Below are positions 44,588 to 54,752 of a DNA stretch of 64,000 bases, one piece after another. Each line of letters opens with the position of its first letter. Within the stretch, counting starts at the first letter, position 1. Source of the DNA: Anditalea andensis (lineage in GTDB: Bacteria; Bacteroidota; Bacteroidia; Cytophagales; Cyclobacteriaceae). The DNA lies in contig NZ_JMIH01000034.1 of the NCBI RefSeq assembly GCF_000714815.1, positions 62,001-126,000 of the forward strand, in the 5' to 3' direction. The notes below the pieces were generated by a model, which did not search any database, was not told the origin of the DNA, and was given only the letters and a program-made list of their open reading frames with translations. A program made the translations under genes and the position numbers.

Positions 44588-46426
44588 TTATTTTAGTTTA
44601 ATTTGATATAGTCTTTGGTGTATTTTATTCAGGTGCTCTACGTTTAACTTTACTACCTTGCGATCATAAGTCATTAAGCCATTTATTTCTATTTCAACAT
44701 CGGTGGTTTGGGTATAGACTGCTGCAGATAAGCCTTTCTGGATCAGAGGGAGCAATGCTTCTATTAATTCGGTATATCTTTTCTCTAAAGCTTCTTTATT
44801 TTGAAAACTTTGATATCCCCAGTTGTCTTTTTGCTGCCAAGTGTGTCCTTCTACCGGTAAACCTAGACCTCCAAATTCTCCCAAAACGATTACTTGATCC
44901 TTTCCATACAGCTCCGGATCTGGCATAGCTGCATCCGGATAATTGTGAAGATCAATAACATGCCCCGTAATTTTGCTCCCTTTCATGATAAAATTTCCTC
45001 CACTGGCACTGTTAATGAGCCGTGTGGGATCATATTGTTGTGTCCATTCGGTAATTTCAGTGGTCTTAAACTGGCCCCAAGCTTCATTGAAAGGTACCCA
45101 TACGACTATGGAAGGGAAATTATAGTTGGCATCCATGATGGCTTTCCACTCTTTTCTAAAAATCTGTTCAGATGCTGCAGTTCTATCTTTCTCGGTACCT
45201 AAGCCAACTATACCTGGCCGCTGTTCCCATCGGTTGCCATGATCTCCATTGGGCATATCCTGCCATACCAACATTCCCATACGGTCACAGTGATAGTACC
45301 AGCGGGCCGGTTCTACTTTTACATGCTTTCTAATCATATTAAAGCCCATATCACGGGTTTTCTGAATATCAAAAACTAGGGCGGCTTCATTAGGTGCAGT
45401 ATATAGTCCATCAGGCCACCATCCCTGATCCAAAGGCCCATATTGAAATAAAAATTCATTGTTCAAAAGCATGCGCTGTACACCGTTTTGGTCCGTGCCC
45501 ATATTTATTTTTCTGAGCGCGGTATAGGTTTTCACCTTATCAATTACTTTGTTACCCTCTTTTAAGCTTACTTCCACATCATAGAGGAAAGGACTGGAAG
45601 GGCTCCAGTGTTTTGGGCTGTCGATGACAAAATCCGCTGTTTCCCCTATTTTGACAGTTTTCTGACCTACCATGCGACCGTTATCCATGACTTTGACTTC
45701 TATATTGCCATTGCCGGGGTTGCCTGCCACGTGAGGTAAGATGCTGATCTTATTCTGATCAAAATCCGGTGTATTTTTTGTAGAAGAAATGTACCTGGAA
45801 GGTACTGCTTCCATCCATACTGTCTGCCAGATCCCTGTCACGGGAGTATACCAAATGCTGTTGGGCTTTTCTACCTGCTTACCTCTGGGCTGAGGTCCAT
45901 TGTCCGAAGGATCCCAAACCCTGACCACTACTTCCTGTTCTCTGTTCTTGACCAAATAGTCATTGATCTCAAAATAAAAGGGATCATATCCACCCTGGTG
46001 CATTCCTACAGACTGTCCGTTGATAAATACTTCCGCTTCCCAATCTACTGCTCCGAAATGGAGTAAAAGTTTACCCGACCTCATCTTCGGTGATACATCG
46101 AAAGTCCTTTTGTACCAAAGGTACTTTTCATCACCCACTATCCGGCCTACACCGGAAAGCTTGGATTCCACTGCAAAAGGAACCAGAATTTCACCATCAA
46201 ACTTTTCCGGTATAGCGGGAGATTTATCCTGTATGGTATATTGCCATTTCCCATTTAGATTTACCCAGTTTTCCCTGCTCATTTGAGGTCGGGGATATTC
46301 CTGATGGGGCTGTTGACCCACCTTATCCGACCATGGCGTTTCCATAGATTTAAGGGCTTGTTCTTGCGCATATAATGGAATGAAACAAAACAGTAGTGCC
46401 GTGAATAAAAGCAGGTTTTTTATCAT
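44588..46426 (-). CDS. GH2 family glycoside hydrolase
   Basis: A 612-residue exported enzyme from the ATG at 46426, directly before a signal peptide ending PLYAQ; the longer frame adds 29 unlikely residues. Domains follow the GH2 plan: jelly-roll sugar-binding domain (HFGAVDWEAEVFINGQ, about 60-230), an Ig-like sandwich, and a TIM barrel. The acid/base is Glu448 in VPFNEAWGQ and the nucleophile Glu517 in LGEFGG. GH2 includes beta-galactosidases, beta-glucuronidases, beta-mannosidases and arabinosidases; the shorter length and NEAWG form suggest one of the sugar-binding-domain groups of Bacteroidota, with substrate open. Confidence 0.92.
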   Translation of the reverse strand: MIKNLLLFTALLFCFIPLYAQEQALKSMETPWSDKVGQQPHQEYPRPQMSRENWVNLNGKWQYTIQDKSPAIPEKFDGEILVPFAVESKLSGVGRIVGDEKYLWYKRTFDVSPKMRSGKLLLHFGAVDWEAEVFINGQSVGMHQGGYDPFYFEINDYLVKNREQEVVVRVWDPSDNGPQPRGKQVEKPNSIWYTPVTGIWQTVWMEAVPSRYISSTKNTPDFDQNKISILPHVAGNPGNGNIEVKVMDNGRMVGQKTVKIGETADFVIDSPKHWSPSSPFLYDVEVSLKEGNKVIDKVKTYTALRKINMGTDQNGVQRMLLNNEFLFQYGPLDQGWWPDGLYTAPNEAALVFDIQKTRDMGFNMIRKHVKVEPARWYYHCDRMGMLVWQDMPNGDHGNRWEQRPGIVGLGTEKDRTAASEQIFRKEWKAIMDANYNFPSIVVWVPFNEAWGQFKTTEITEWTQQYDPTRLINSASGGNFIMKGSKITGHVIDLHNYPDAAMPDPELYGKDQVIVLGEFGGLGLPVEGHTWQQKDNWGYQSFQNKEALEKRYTELIEALLPLIQKGLSAAVYTQTTDVEIEINGLMTYDRKVVKLNVEHLNKIHQRLYQIKLK

Positions 46427-46627
46427 GATTGGGTATTTTAGGTTATTTAATTCAATATTTTTTAAACTTAGGGTGATCATCCGTAAGTTGGACTCTTCTA
46501 TATCTATATCCAAACCTTAATCAACGGTTCCATTATAATAGGATGATCATGGAGCCTACTATAATTTTTTTTTGCCGCTGTAAGTTATTCTGTTTTGTAT
46601 AATTAAGCTAGACAGCAGACTTTCAAT

Positions 46628-48658
46628 TCACTTTTGTGAAAAGAACCTGGAAGCCCTCTGATCTGACAATAATTCCCATAAAGAAGCCACTGTCCATCCG
46701 GGGGCAAAAAGATCGTTATAAAATCCTTTTCCGTTTTTGCCATAGTCCCAGGCGGTATGCTGAACTACTTCCGGATAATAGCCCACTTTAGCTACTCCCA
46801 TTAAATTACCTTTATGAGGCAATAATTGCTCCCTCATAGAAGATTTGATGACATCGGCAAAAGCAGCAAATCTTTCTTCCTTTGTTTCCCTTGTCAGCCA
46901 TTGAAGTACTTCTACAAATTCGAAAATAAAAACATCTATATGGTTGTTCTCTACGGAGACATTGCCCCAACCCCTACTTTTGAGTCCGATATCACCGAGC
47001 ATCTGACCCTGGGCAAAAGGCACATCCCATGTGTAATACCATGAAAGCGCAAAAAATGCCGCTTCTTTTGCCAGGTCTACATAATGCTGTCGCTCTTTGC
47101 CTTTAGTGACCTGAGCCATATAATACATCGCCGTCGATGCATATAGGGAGGCTTCTTTATCTTCACAGTCGGCATCCAGGGTAGACGAAAAATAATCTGA
47201 TTTAGAGATGATTTCTACTTCCTGATACGTGGCCACCTTTCTGGCAGCCTCTAGATATCGCTTATCTTTAAAATAATGGTGGGCCATGACCAATGGTAGC
47301 ACTGCTGAGGGAGAGCTGCCGCCAGTTTCATCAATGATACCAAGACTGCCGTCAAATTTTCGTGGAAAGCTGCCGTCTGCTTGTTGCAAAGTCATGAGCG
47401 TGTTCAGTAGGCCTTTGACTTTTTGCTCAAAGGCACGGTGATTCCTACCTTTGGATTTTTCATACTGAAAATACATCAGCAAAGCATATATACCTTCCGA
47501 CTGCCTTCTGATAGAATAAACGGAAGGTTCGTCACCTTTATCAAAGTCTACATTTTCCCTGATCAATCCTTTGGAGGTAAACCCATGCTGTTCATAACTA
47601 TCAAATACATTATTGGCCATAGTGACCAATTCCCCATCTCCGTAAGCTTCTCCGTACTCCAGCGCATTGAAAGCATTTAACAGCACCCTGCCGATAAAAC
47701 CCACTTCCAGTACATTGACAGGCTCACAGGTAGCTGTCAAAAGGTGCACTCCTGAAAAACCCTTCAGGTTACCTGGCTCGATATAAGATGACTTAAAAAA
47801 CTGCACGAGGGTGGATTTGATTTCCTGATCAGTAAATTTCTGATCCTCCAGAGGTTTGGGCTGTAATTGATCGAAGGAATATTTCCACTCATGCGCCACA
47901 AAGGCAGAAAAATTTTCCTCTTCTGATTTAGACAGCAAATAGGTTATGGAAACCGATTCCCCTTTATCCAGTTTCAAAAAGCTTTTAACCGGATTTCCCA
48001 GTGTCAGTTTTCTATAATAACTATACGGTTCCTCAGCGTAGGGATATGCAAATGCCAAAAAAGGGATTCCTCCATCTTCCCCAAATCCCAAGGCACCCAT
48101 ATCGGTGGGCCCTCCCAATATTACTTCTCCGGTATGGTGGGTAGTCAGTGCTATTTGAGTGGGAGCATTCTTTCTCATCAAAGTATAACCTGTATGGGCA
48201 GCCGGATCGAATATAGCCGAAAGCGGGGTACTCAACCTATCTTCTCTTACTAGCCAATTATTTCCTGACCGCAAAGAAGGTGCATTTTCCGGAGATCTTT
48301 GATTCTGTCGGTACCAAAAGCCTGGCAGATACATCTGGGCCTGTTCAAACTGGAGCTCATTCAAATGAAATTTCCCCTGCAAATGAAAATAAACATCTTC
48401 TGTCGCGACTATATTGAGTTTGACTTCAAGGGTGGTTCCCATCTGCCCTTGTTCCATAGATACGGTCAGGGGTATAGATTTAGCAGCTTGAAGATTGCCT
48501 TTCTCATCCATAGTCAAAGCATGTGTGGATGCATCATTTCCCGGTTTTTTGACAGCAAGGGCAAATGAAGCCTGCTCCAGTAACTTGCTATCAGTTTTTT
48601 GGGCCATTGCAGACATTCCCATTATATATATAGCTGACGCTATGAGTATTTTTTTCAT
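46628..48658 (-). CDS. Secreted protein of unknown family, predicted helical-toroid domain
   Basis: I cannot assign this 676-residue protein. The ATG at 48658 precedes a clear signal peptide (MKKILIASAIYIMGMSAMAQ); the longer frame adds eight residues. The N-terminal about 260 residues look beta-rich. The rest has repeated helices with patterns such as VLEVGFIGRVLLNAFNAL, LNTLMTLQQADGSFPRKF, ASTAMYYMAQVTKG and FFALSWYYTWDVPF, as in (alpha/alpha)6 or (alpha/alpha)7 toroids of glycosidases and lyases. It lies between two tested CAZyme families in a SusC/D locus, so an uncharacterised glycan-active enzyme is a fair inference. No catalytic residues can be named. Confidence 0.6.
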   Translation of the reverse strand: MKKILIASAIYIMGMSAMAQKTDSKLLEQASFALAVKKPGNDASTHALTMDEKGNLQAAKSIPLTVSMEQGQMGTTLEVKLNIVATEDVYFHLQGKFHLNELQFEQAQMYLPGFWYRQNQRSPENAPSLRSGNNWLVREDRLSTPLSAIFDPAAHTGYTLMRKNAPTQIALTTHHTGEVILGGPTDMGALGFGEDGGIPFLAFAYPYAEEPYSYYRKLTLGNPVKSFLKLDKGESVSITYLLSKSEEENFSAFVAHEWKYSFDQLQPKPLEDQKFTDQEIKSTLVQFFKSSYIEPGNLKGFSGVHLLTATCEPVNVLEVGFIGRVLLNAFNALEYGEAYGDGELVTMANNVFDSYEQHGFTSKGLIRENVDFDKGDEPSVYSIRRQSEGIYALLMYFQYEKSKGRNHRAFEQKVKGLLNTLMTLQQADGSFPRKFDGSLGIIDETGGSSPSAVLPLVMAHHYFKDKRYLEAARKVATYQEVEIISKSDYFSSTLDADCEDKEASLYASTAMYYMAQVTKGKERQHYVDLAKEAAFFALSWYYTWDVPFAQGQMLGDIGLKSRGWGNVSVENNHIDVFIFEFVEVLQWLTRETKEERFAAFADVIKSSMREQLLPHKGNLMGVAKVGYYPEVVQHTAWDYGKNGKGFYNDLFAPGWTVASLWELLSDQRASRFFSQK

Positions 48659-48896
48659 TAGTGATTGTTTTTCAAAAGTCAAGTGAAATGGAACCTTGCT
48701 GTAAAGCGATTGATTCTCTCTGGTGACAATTTAAGTCAAGCTCGACTTTATGTGTATAATAATCTTTTTTTAGTCAAAACCCTTCCGAACTGAAGGCCCA
48801 GACTGAGTTCCACCCATTAGAGATTTTGATGCCATTTTGCCTATACATTCTTCACAGAATGAGTCCTTTTTAACGCACGGTTTGCATATAGTGATG

Positions 48897-49955
48897 TCAA
48901 TCATTGAATGCAGGTGCTTTTTGGGAAGTTACGCTGGGTTCCTGCCCCTGTATGGTGGGATAGCCATCTCTCCAAATCAGTTTATCCAGCATCAGAGGTC
49001 TCCTATTGGTTCCATTGTCCAGTCTGGGGTTGTTTTTGGGTATGGCATGGTAAAGCAGCCATTCAGTGCCTTCATCATCCACCATGATCTCAGCATTATG
49101 CCCCGGACCTGCAAAACCATAGTTTACTGAATTGCTTCTTAAGATAATTTCACCGTGATTACCATCTGCAATACTGTTTCCTCCTTTATCCAAATAAGGG
49201 CCTAAAAGATTGTTTGATTTTCCTACCCTTACCTGGTAAGTACTATTGGCTCCCTCACAGCAGGATCCTTCAGAACCGAAAAAGAAGTATGCTCCATCCT
49301 TTTTATATACATATGCTGCTTCCAGGTGCGTATGGCCGATATGTACTTTTTCTCCTTCTACTGACTTACCATCTGCAGACAGTTCTATGGCATATATCCC
49401 ATGAAAACTTCCCCAAAACAGAAATTTCTTCCCATCATCTTCTATATAAAATGGATCAATGGAATTTTCTACCCCTATTTCACTGGAAAGAAATAATTTT
49501 CCCTGGTCTATAAATGGACCCTCCGGCCCTGAAGCTATGGCTAACCCTATACCGGCATCAGGATCACCCCAGGTGGAATAAGAGTAATACATGTAATACT
49601 CCTCTCCGACTTGGGTTACATCAGGAGCCCAGATACCCCCTGCATTTTTCCAGTTTGGCTTTACCTGAAATGCATTTCGGACAAATTCCCAATTCACCAA
49701 GTTTTTTGATCGGATAATGGGAACCAGCTTATGACCTCCTTCATTTCCCCAGTTATCTTCTGTACCATAGGCATAAAAATATCCGTTACTTTTGACCACA
49801 GTAGGATCTGCCAAAACGGGTGAAAATACAGGATTGATATAAGTATTTTCCTGTTCAGGTAAATCTACATCCGGATTCCCCTCATTGGATTCCTGACAGG
49901 ATGCTGCCAAGAGAATAGGAACAAATAAACAGTAAATATTGATTAAACTCTTCAT
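48897..49955 (-). CDS. GH43 family, endo-arabinanase-like lipoprotein
   Basis: A 352-residue beta-propeller enzyme; the lipobox ends at Cys20 (LAASC). The catalytic base is Asp50 in VLADPTVV, a second Asp lies in NSIDPFYIEDDG and the acid Glu is in HLEAAYVYKKDG. SEGSCCEG and GPGHNA resemble the SxxxCC and GPGH segments of GH43 endo-alpha-1,5-L-arabinanases and related arabinofuranosidases. It probably cleaves arabinan at the cell surface. It comes after SusD, past the strong 11-bp hairpin. Confidence 0.9.
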   Translation of the reverse strand: MKSLINIYCLFVPILLAASCQESNEGNPDVDLPEQENTYINPVFSPVLADPTVVKSNGYFYAYGTEDNWGNEGGHKLVPIIRSKNLVNWEFVRNAFQVKPNWKNAGGIWAPDVTQVGEEYYMYYSYSTWGDPDAGIGLAIASGPEGPFIDQGKLFLSSEIGVENSIDPFYIEDDGKKFLFWGSFHGIYAIELSADGKSVEGEKVHIGHTHLEAAYVYKKDGAYFFFGSEGSCCEGANSTYQVRVGKSNNLLGPYLDKGGNSIADGNHGEIILRSNSVNYGFAGPGHNAEIMVDDEGTEWLLYHAIPKNNPRLDNGTNRRPLMLDKLIWRDGYPTIQGQEPSVTSQKAPAFND

Positions 49956-49977
49956 ATAATTAAAATTTAGTGAAGAT

Positions 49978-50003
49978 ACAGGGGCAGGAAAACCTGCCCC
50001 TGT
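49978..50003 (-). terminator. Strong hairpin between SusD and GH43 genes
   Basis: An 11-bp perfect GC-rich stem with a 4-nt loop (ACAGGGGCAGG paired with CCTGCCCCTGT). It begins 31 bases after the SusD stop on the minus strand. No U tract follows, so it may act as a partial terminator or protect the 3' end of the SusC/D mRNA, allowing higher SusC/D than enzyme levels. Confidence 0.6.
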
Positions 50004-50034
50004 GCTGATTCATATAATAAGCAGTATTGACCTT

Positions 50035-51567
50035 TTACCAGCGTGGATTCTGACGCAGGTTCGGATTGATATCTAAATCTCTCTGAGGTATAGGCAAAAA
50101 TTCATCCTTCCCCACCTCAAAATTATTGAACCCTGGGTCCCGTGATGCTAGATTTTTGTTCAGATCACCCCATCTGATCAGGTCAGCATATCGATGGCCT
50201 TCTCCAAATAACTCCAGCAGTCTTTCATGTTTTAATTGATCCAAAAATGCCATTTGACTAAGACCAGGCCGTGCTACTGATAGAGCAGGAAGGTTAACCC
50301 TTTGCCTTACCCTGTCTACATATGGGTAAGCTTCTTGGGTTCTTCCCAGAGCATTTAATACCTCCGCATACATCAATAATACATCCGCATAGCGTATAAA
50401 CCTGTAGTTATTAGGCGAGCGGTATCCCTCTTCATTTTTCCAATGATCATTGAGAAATTTTCTATGCCAGGCCCTATTGCGATTTGTATTTCCATATCTC
50501 TGTACAAAAGACTGCCCATAGACCATAGTAAATTCTGGTCCCCTTTCGTCGGAAAAGGCATACAATATACTAGTAGACAGTCGAGGATCTCTTTGATTGT
50601 CAATTGTCCTTTCGGCTAAGAATTCTTCAATGGCCCAAGTTCTGGATTCAGCATCTGACCATCCTATGCCTGGAGGTGCCATAAACTGAGCTATAGAAGA
50701 TCCATAATTGTGGTTAAAAGTAGCCACATCATCATCAGTGACTTCCGTAGGGTTCACTGCAAACTGCCACTCAAAAACTGATTCACTGTTATTTTCTGTA
50801 TGAATCAGAAAATTATCACGGTACCCTGAAGCTAGTTCATAAATTCCCGCCCCTTCTCCATTTACCAACCAATTGAGCGCTGATTCAGCATCATTGTTTT
50901 TCTCCTGCTGCATATAAGTTTTGGCCAGCAGGGCGTAGGCAGCTCCTTTGGTGACTCTCCCTAGATCATTACTGGATGAATAGCGTGCTGGAAGGCCACT
51001 AATAGCATTAAGCAGATCTCTCTCTACCTGAGCCCATACTTCCTGCTGAGTCGCAGTAGGTGGCAGGTCAGTAGGAGTAGAAATCTCTAACATCAAAGGA
51101 ACATTTCCCCACAGCAAAGCTAAGTTATAATAAAAATATCCTCTCAGAAAATAAGCTTCCCCCAATAGTCTGGCTTTTAGTTCCGCATCCATTTCTATTA
51201 AAGGTACATTTTCCAAAACTTGGTTAGCTCTGAATATGCCGATGTAATTATCTCTCCAAACATCTACTACAGGTCCAAAATTATAATCCGGCTGAATGAA
51301 ACCTCCCATCGCATTGGCTAAATCAGCCCATGGACTGGCACTGTAGCCCTCATCAGATCTGGTGATAAAAATGATGGGCATCCACCTGGAAAATCCTACC
51401 CGAGCAAATGTACTGTATATAGCATTGACTCCCTGTTCTGCATCTGTAGCATTGTTCCAGAACACATCCATCGTAGGCTGGTTTGGATTGATTCTATCCA
51501 AATCAGGGTTACAGCTTATTGTGAATGCCGTGAAAATTATGGTGATGTATTTATATATATTCTTCAT
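50035..51567 (-). CDS. SusD/RagB family outer-membrane lipoprotein (pair 2)
   Basis: A 510-residue SusD-family glycan-binding lipoprotein; the lipobox ends at Cys19 (TISC). TPR-like helices and the C-terminal PIPQRDLDINPNLRQNPRW ending are typical. It starts 17 bp after the SusC stop. In this HTCS-controlled locus it should bind arabinan or arabinogalactan-derived oligosaccharides and pass them to the SusC channel. Confidence 0.94.
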   Translation of the reverse strand: MKNIYKYITIIFTAFTISCNPDLDRINPNQPTMDVFWNNATDAEQGVNAIYSTFARVGFSRWMPIIFITRSDEGYSASPWADLANAMGGFIQPDYNFGPVVDVWRDNYIGIFRANQVLENVPLIEMDAELKARLLGEAYFLRGYFYYNLALLWGNVPLMLEISTPTDLPPTATQQEVWAQVERDLLNAISGLPARYSSSNDLGRVTKGAAYALLAKTYMQQEKNNDAESALNWLVNGEGAGIYELASGYRDNFLIHTENNSESVFEWQFAVNPTEVTDDDVATFNHNYGSSIAQFMAPPGIGWSDAESRTWAIEEFLAERTIDNQRDPRLSTSILYAFSDERGPEFTMVYGQSFVQRYGNTNRNRAWHRKFLNDHWKNEEGYRSPNNYRFIRYADVLLMYAEVLNALGRTQEAYPYVDRVRQRVNLPALSVARPGLSQMAFLDQLKHERLLELFGEGHRYADLIRWGDLNKNLASRDPGFNNFEVGKDEFLPIPQRDLDINPNLRQNPRW

Positions 51568-51584
51568 GATAAAATCTTTTTCAG

Positions 51585-54500
51585 TTAAAACTCACAATTA
51601 AATCCTATCGAATAAATTTTATTGGCAGGCCAATTACCCTGATCATAACCCCTGTTAAGAATCCCTGAACCCACCACATCGGGGTCAGGTCCGCTGTATT
51701 TGGTGAACGTGAACAAATTCTGTCCGCTGATAAAGATCTTGGCCCTCTGGATTCCAAGTCTTTGATTTAATTGAGGCGCTAAGGCATAACCCAGTTCTAA
51801 ATTTCTAATCCTAAAATAGGATGCATCCTCTAGCCATCGGTCACTTTCTAGCCTGGCATTATCTATTAATCCAGGATCACCTACAGCGAAACCTATCCTT
51901 GGGTCTGTCGTATTTCTATTATCAGGGCTCCAGGGACTGATGTCCCGTCTGAAGTTAGTATTCTGATAGCCGTCTATATCGGCTCTCACCCCATTGAGTA
52001 CAGAGTATCCAAATACACCCACCATCTGGATGTTGAGCGTAAATTGGCCATAGGAAGCATTAAACTGACCACCTGCCTGCATAGTAGGCCAGGGAGATCC
52101 TACAAATGTCCTGTCTTCCTGATTGATCTGACCATCGCCATTAATATCTAAAAATCGAACATCACCAGGCCGTGCATGTGGCTGTATCAGTTGACCATCT
52201 GGTCCTGTATAGTTGTTTATTTCTTCCTGACTCTGAAACAAGCCGTCCGTCTTTAATACATACCATTCTCCTATTGATCTGCCTATTTGAGATCTGGTGA
52301 TACCTGTTTGGATATAATCTATGCCCTCACCAAAGTTTCCTACATCTTCTACCCTATTCCTGATTGTAGTGATATTTGCCGAAACATCCCACTGGAATTC
52401 ACCGCTGTATTTTCTATAGGTTGCTTCTATTTCCAATCCTCTGTTTCTTATGGAGGCCGCATTGACGGCCGGATCGCCTCCCAGATTACCCAAGTAAAAA
52501 GCCACCGGAAGGTTTACGAGTACATCTTCAGAAAGGGAATTATAATATTCTGCTGACAATCCTATTCTGCCTTCTAAAAAATTGGCATCAAAGCCATAAT
52601 TTTGGCTTTTTCTTCTTTCCCAGCCAAGGTTTGGATTAGCTAACCTAGCCTGCGTAGCGCCTACATAAGGTACCTGGTCCGGACCAAATATAGCCCTGGG
52701 GTTACTGTTCAAGAACCCTATATAATCCCATGATCCTACAGTGACTATGCCCAGTTCTCCATAGGAACCCCGAAGTTTTAAATCAGAGACAAATCCTGAG
52801 TTGAAAAACGCTTCATCACTTATTCTCCATCCTGCTGCTATAGAAGGAAAAAACCGGGATCTGTTATCCGCACCAAAACGGGAATCAGCATCATATCTTC
52901 CTGTAAAAGTAAGTAGGTATTTATCATTATAGGTATAGTTTAACCTTCCCAAATACCCTACTATCAAAAAATCAGTATTGACAAATCCATCTGCAATTGG
53001 ATCTCCAGTAGCAGATCCTATAGTCTCAAGATATCTTCCACCGAATTGTTGTATATCAGTTCTTCCTGCTAATATCCCTTGGTTATTAGATTGCTGCTGA
53101 GAGTACCCTACCACACCATTGATATCATGAAGCCCAAAAGTTTTATTGAAATTCAGGGTATGTTCTAAAAGCAAACTGGTATAGGTGGACCTGTTTTCCT
53201 GTATGGTGGTAGGAGCAGCAGGTTGATTGAAATGCCATTCCCCTACCCTTCTTAGCGTTTTTATATGGTCAAAACTGGCTTCCAAACCTGCATTAAATCT
53301 ATAGGTAAGCCAATCCGCAAGTTCAACTTCCAAATAAGCATTGCCCACTATTTTGGCAAAATTACTTCGTTGAGTATTGATGGCACTTAGTGCAATTGGG
53401 TTATTGGCGTAGGTCACTGCATCAGGGGTACCTATACCCCACCCATCTGGATTAGCATTCGTAATGTAGCGTGGGTGCTGAACTGGTATAATGGGAAGTT
53501 GCGTATATACATCATAAAAGGGGTTTCCAAATGGCGGAGTGTTGCGCACTGAATTCGTTAATACTATGTTTTCTCCAAATGTCACCCTTCCTTTCGTTGA
53601 CCTGGAATTAATCCTGAATGCTGCTCTTTCAAAGTCAGTTCCGATGAGCTCACCTTTGTTTTTAAAATAACTTCCAGAAACTAGATAAGTACTTGTTTTA
53701 GACCCACCGGATATGGTGACATTATAATCCTGTACATTACCCAATCGGGTGCTTTCATCATACCAGTTGGTATTGATAGTAGGGTCAAAGTTACTCGTCA
53801 CACTTGCAGGAGGCGTCAGACCTGAATTTTCAAATTGTCTTCTTTGCATGGCCGCAAACTCCACATTGTTCATCATTTCTGGACCTCTTGGCAGCTGCTG
53901 TATACCATATTTGGCAGAAAGAGTAATACGGGCAGGTCCTTCTTGGCCTTGTTTCGTGGTCACGATGATGACACCATTAGCAGCCCTGGAACCATATATG
54001 GCAGCAGCAGATGCATCTTTTAATATTTGGATGGATTCTACGTCATTTGGATTGATCGTGACATTAGCATCTGCTATCATTCCATCAATTACATATAGGG
54101 GACTTGCATTGATAAAGCTGGATACACCTCTGATTTCTACAGAAGCTCCCTGACCGGGGCCACCGGCATTTCTTACCGTTACACCGGGAGCCAGTCCTTG
54201 CAATGATTCCCCTATGGAATTGGCCGTGACAGAGCGGGTATTTTCTGTACTTACTACTGCTGTAGCACCGGTTAGGTCACGCTTTCGCACTGACTGGTAG
54301 CCGATTACGACAAATTCGTCCAAATCGCCTATGTTTTCTGCCATTACTACATCTATAGGGTTCCGGTTTCCCACTAATATTTCCTGGGTCTCCATCTGTA
54401 AAAAGGAGAATACCAGAATAGCGCTTTCAGAAGCTACTTGTATTCTATAATTACCTTCAAGATCTGTTACAGTACCATTATTAGTACCTTTTTCTAAAAT

Positions 54501-54644
54501 GGAAATACCCGGTATGGGCTCCCCGTTCTCCTGGTCTACCACGGTGCCGGTCACTACTCTGGGAGTCTGTGCCATAAGAGACATGGCCATTCCTAAGGAG
54601 AGAAGAAATGACATACATGCCCTTAATAGTAATTTTGTCTTCAT
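51585..54644 (-). CDS. SusC/RagA family TonB-dependent transporter (pair 2)
   Basis: A 1019-residue outer-membrane transporter: signal peptide ending LMAQT, CarboxypepD_reg-like domain (about 30-110), plug with FVVIGYQ and the family-typical ASAAAIYGSRAANGVIIVTTK region, and a 22-strand barrel ending GFNCEF. It imports oligosaccharides across the outer membrane with its SusD partner. The HTCS gene is divergent, 258 bp away, which is the usual set-up in Bacteroidota polysaccharide loci. Confidence 0.95.
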   Translation of the reverse strand: MKTKLLLRACMSFLLSLGMAMSLMAQTPRVVTGTVVDQENGEPIPGISILEKGTNNGTVTDLEGNYRIQVASESAILVFSFLQMETQEILVGNRNPIDVVMAENIGDLDEFVVIGYQSVRKRDLTGATAVVSTENTRSVTANSIGESLQGLAPGVTVRNAGGPGQGASVEIRGVSSFINASPLYVIDGMIADANVTINPNDVESIQILKDASAAAIYGSRAANGVIIVTTKQGQEGPARITLSAKYGIQQLPRGPEMMNNVEFAAMQRRQFENSGLTPPASVTSNFDPTINTNWYDESTRLGNVQDYNVTISGGSKTSTYLVSGSYFKNKGELIGTDFERAAFRINSRSTKGRVTFGENIVLTNSVRNTPPFGNPFYDVYTQLPIIPVQHPRYITNANPDGWGIGTPDAVTYANNPIALSAINTQRSNFAKIVGNAYLEVELADWLTYRFNAGLEASFDHIKTLRRVGEWHFNQPAAPTTIQENRSTYTSLLLEHTLNFNKTFGLHDINGVVGYSQQQSNNQGILAGRTDIQQFGGRYLETIGSATGDPIADGFVNTDFLIVGYLGRLNYTYNDKYLLTFTGRYDADSRFGADNRSRFFPSIAAGWRISDEAFFNSGFVSDLKLRGSYGELGIVTVGSWDYIGFLNSNPRAIFGPDQVPYVGATQARLANPNLGWERRKSQNYGFDANFLEGRIGLSAEYYNSLSEDVLVNLPVAFYLGNLGGDPAVNAASIRNRGLEIEATYRKYSGEFQWDVSANITTIRNRVEDVGNFGEGIDYIQTGITRSQIGRSIGEWYVLKTDGLFQSQEEINNYTGPDGQLIQPHARPGDVRFLDINGDGQINQEDRTFVGSPWPTMQAGGQFNASYGQFTLNIQMVGVFGYSVLNGVRADIDGYQNTNFRRDISPWSPDNRNTTDPRIGFAVGDPGLIDNARLESDRWLEDASYFRIRNLELGYALAPQLNQRLGIQRAKIFISGQNLFTFTKYSGPDPDVVGSGILNRGYDQGNWPANKIYSIGFNCEF

Positions 54645-54733
54645 AAGAATTTATTTTGGGAATATTGATTTATAGTATAGCAGTAGCATTAATAAAGTAA
54701 TGCCCACTGCTTTTCGACTGGAAATGTAGAGAT

Positions 54734-54752
54734 ATTGCAAACGATTGCTTAT
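54734..54752. promoter_or_regulatory. ATTGCAAACGATTGCTTAT motif, copy 2
   Basis: It lies in the 258-bp divergent region between SusC and HTCS genes, 90 bp before the SusC ATG. The core GCAAACGATTGC is a near palindrome (5 of 6 pairs) around CG, and the 19 bp match copy 1 (30801-30819) at 17 positions. A LacI/PurR-like regulator encoded elsewhere is a possible reader. Confidence 0.45.

Noticed and set aside
53749-54153. 134-codon open frame opposite SusC of pair 2
   Set aside because: It lies fully within the well-supported SusC gene and mirrors its codon pattern.
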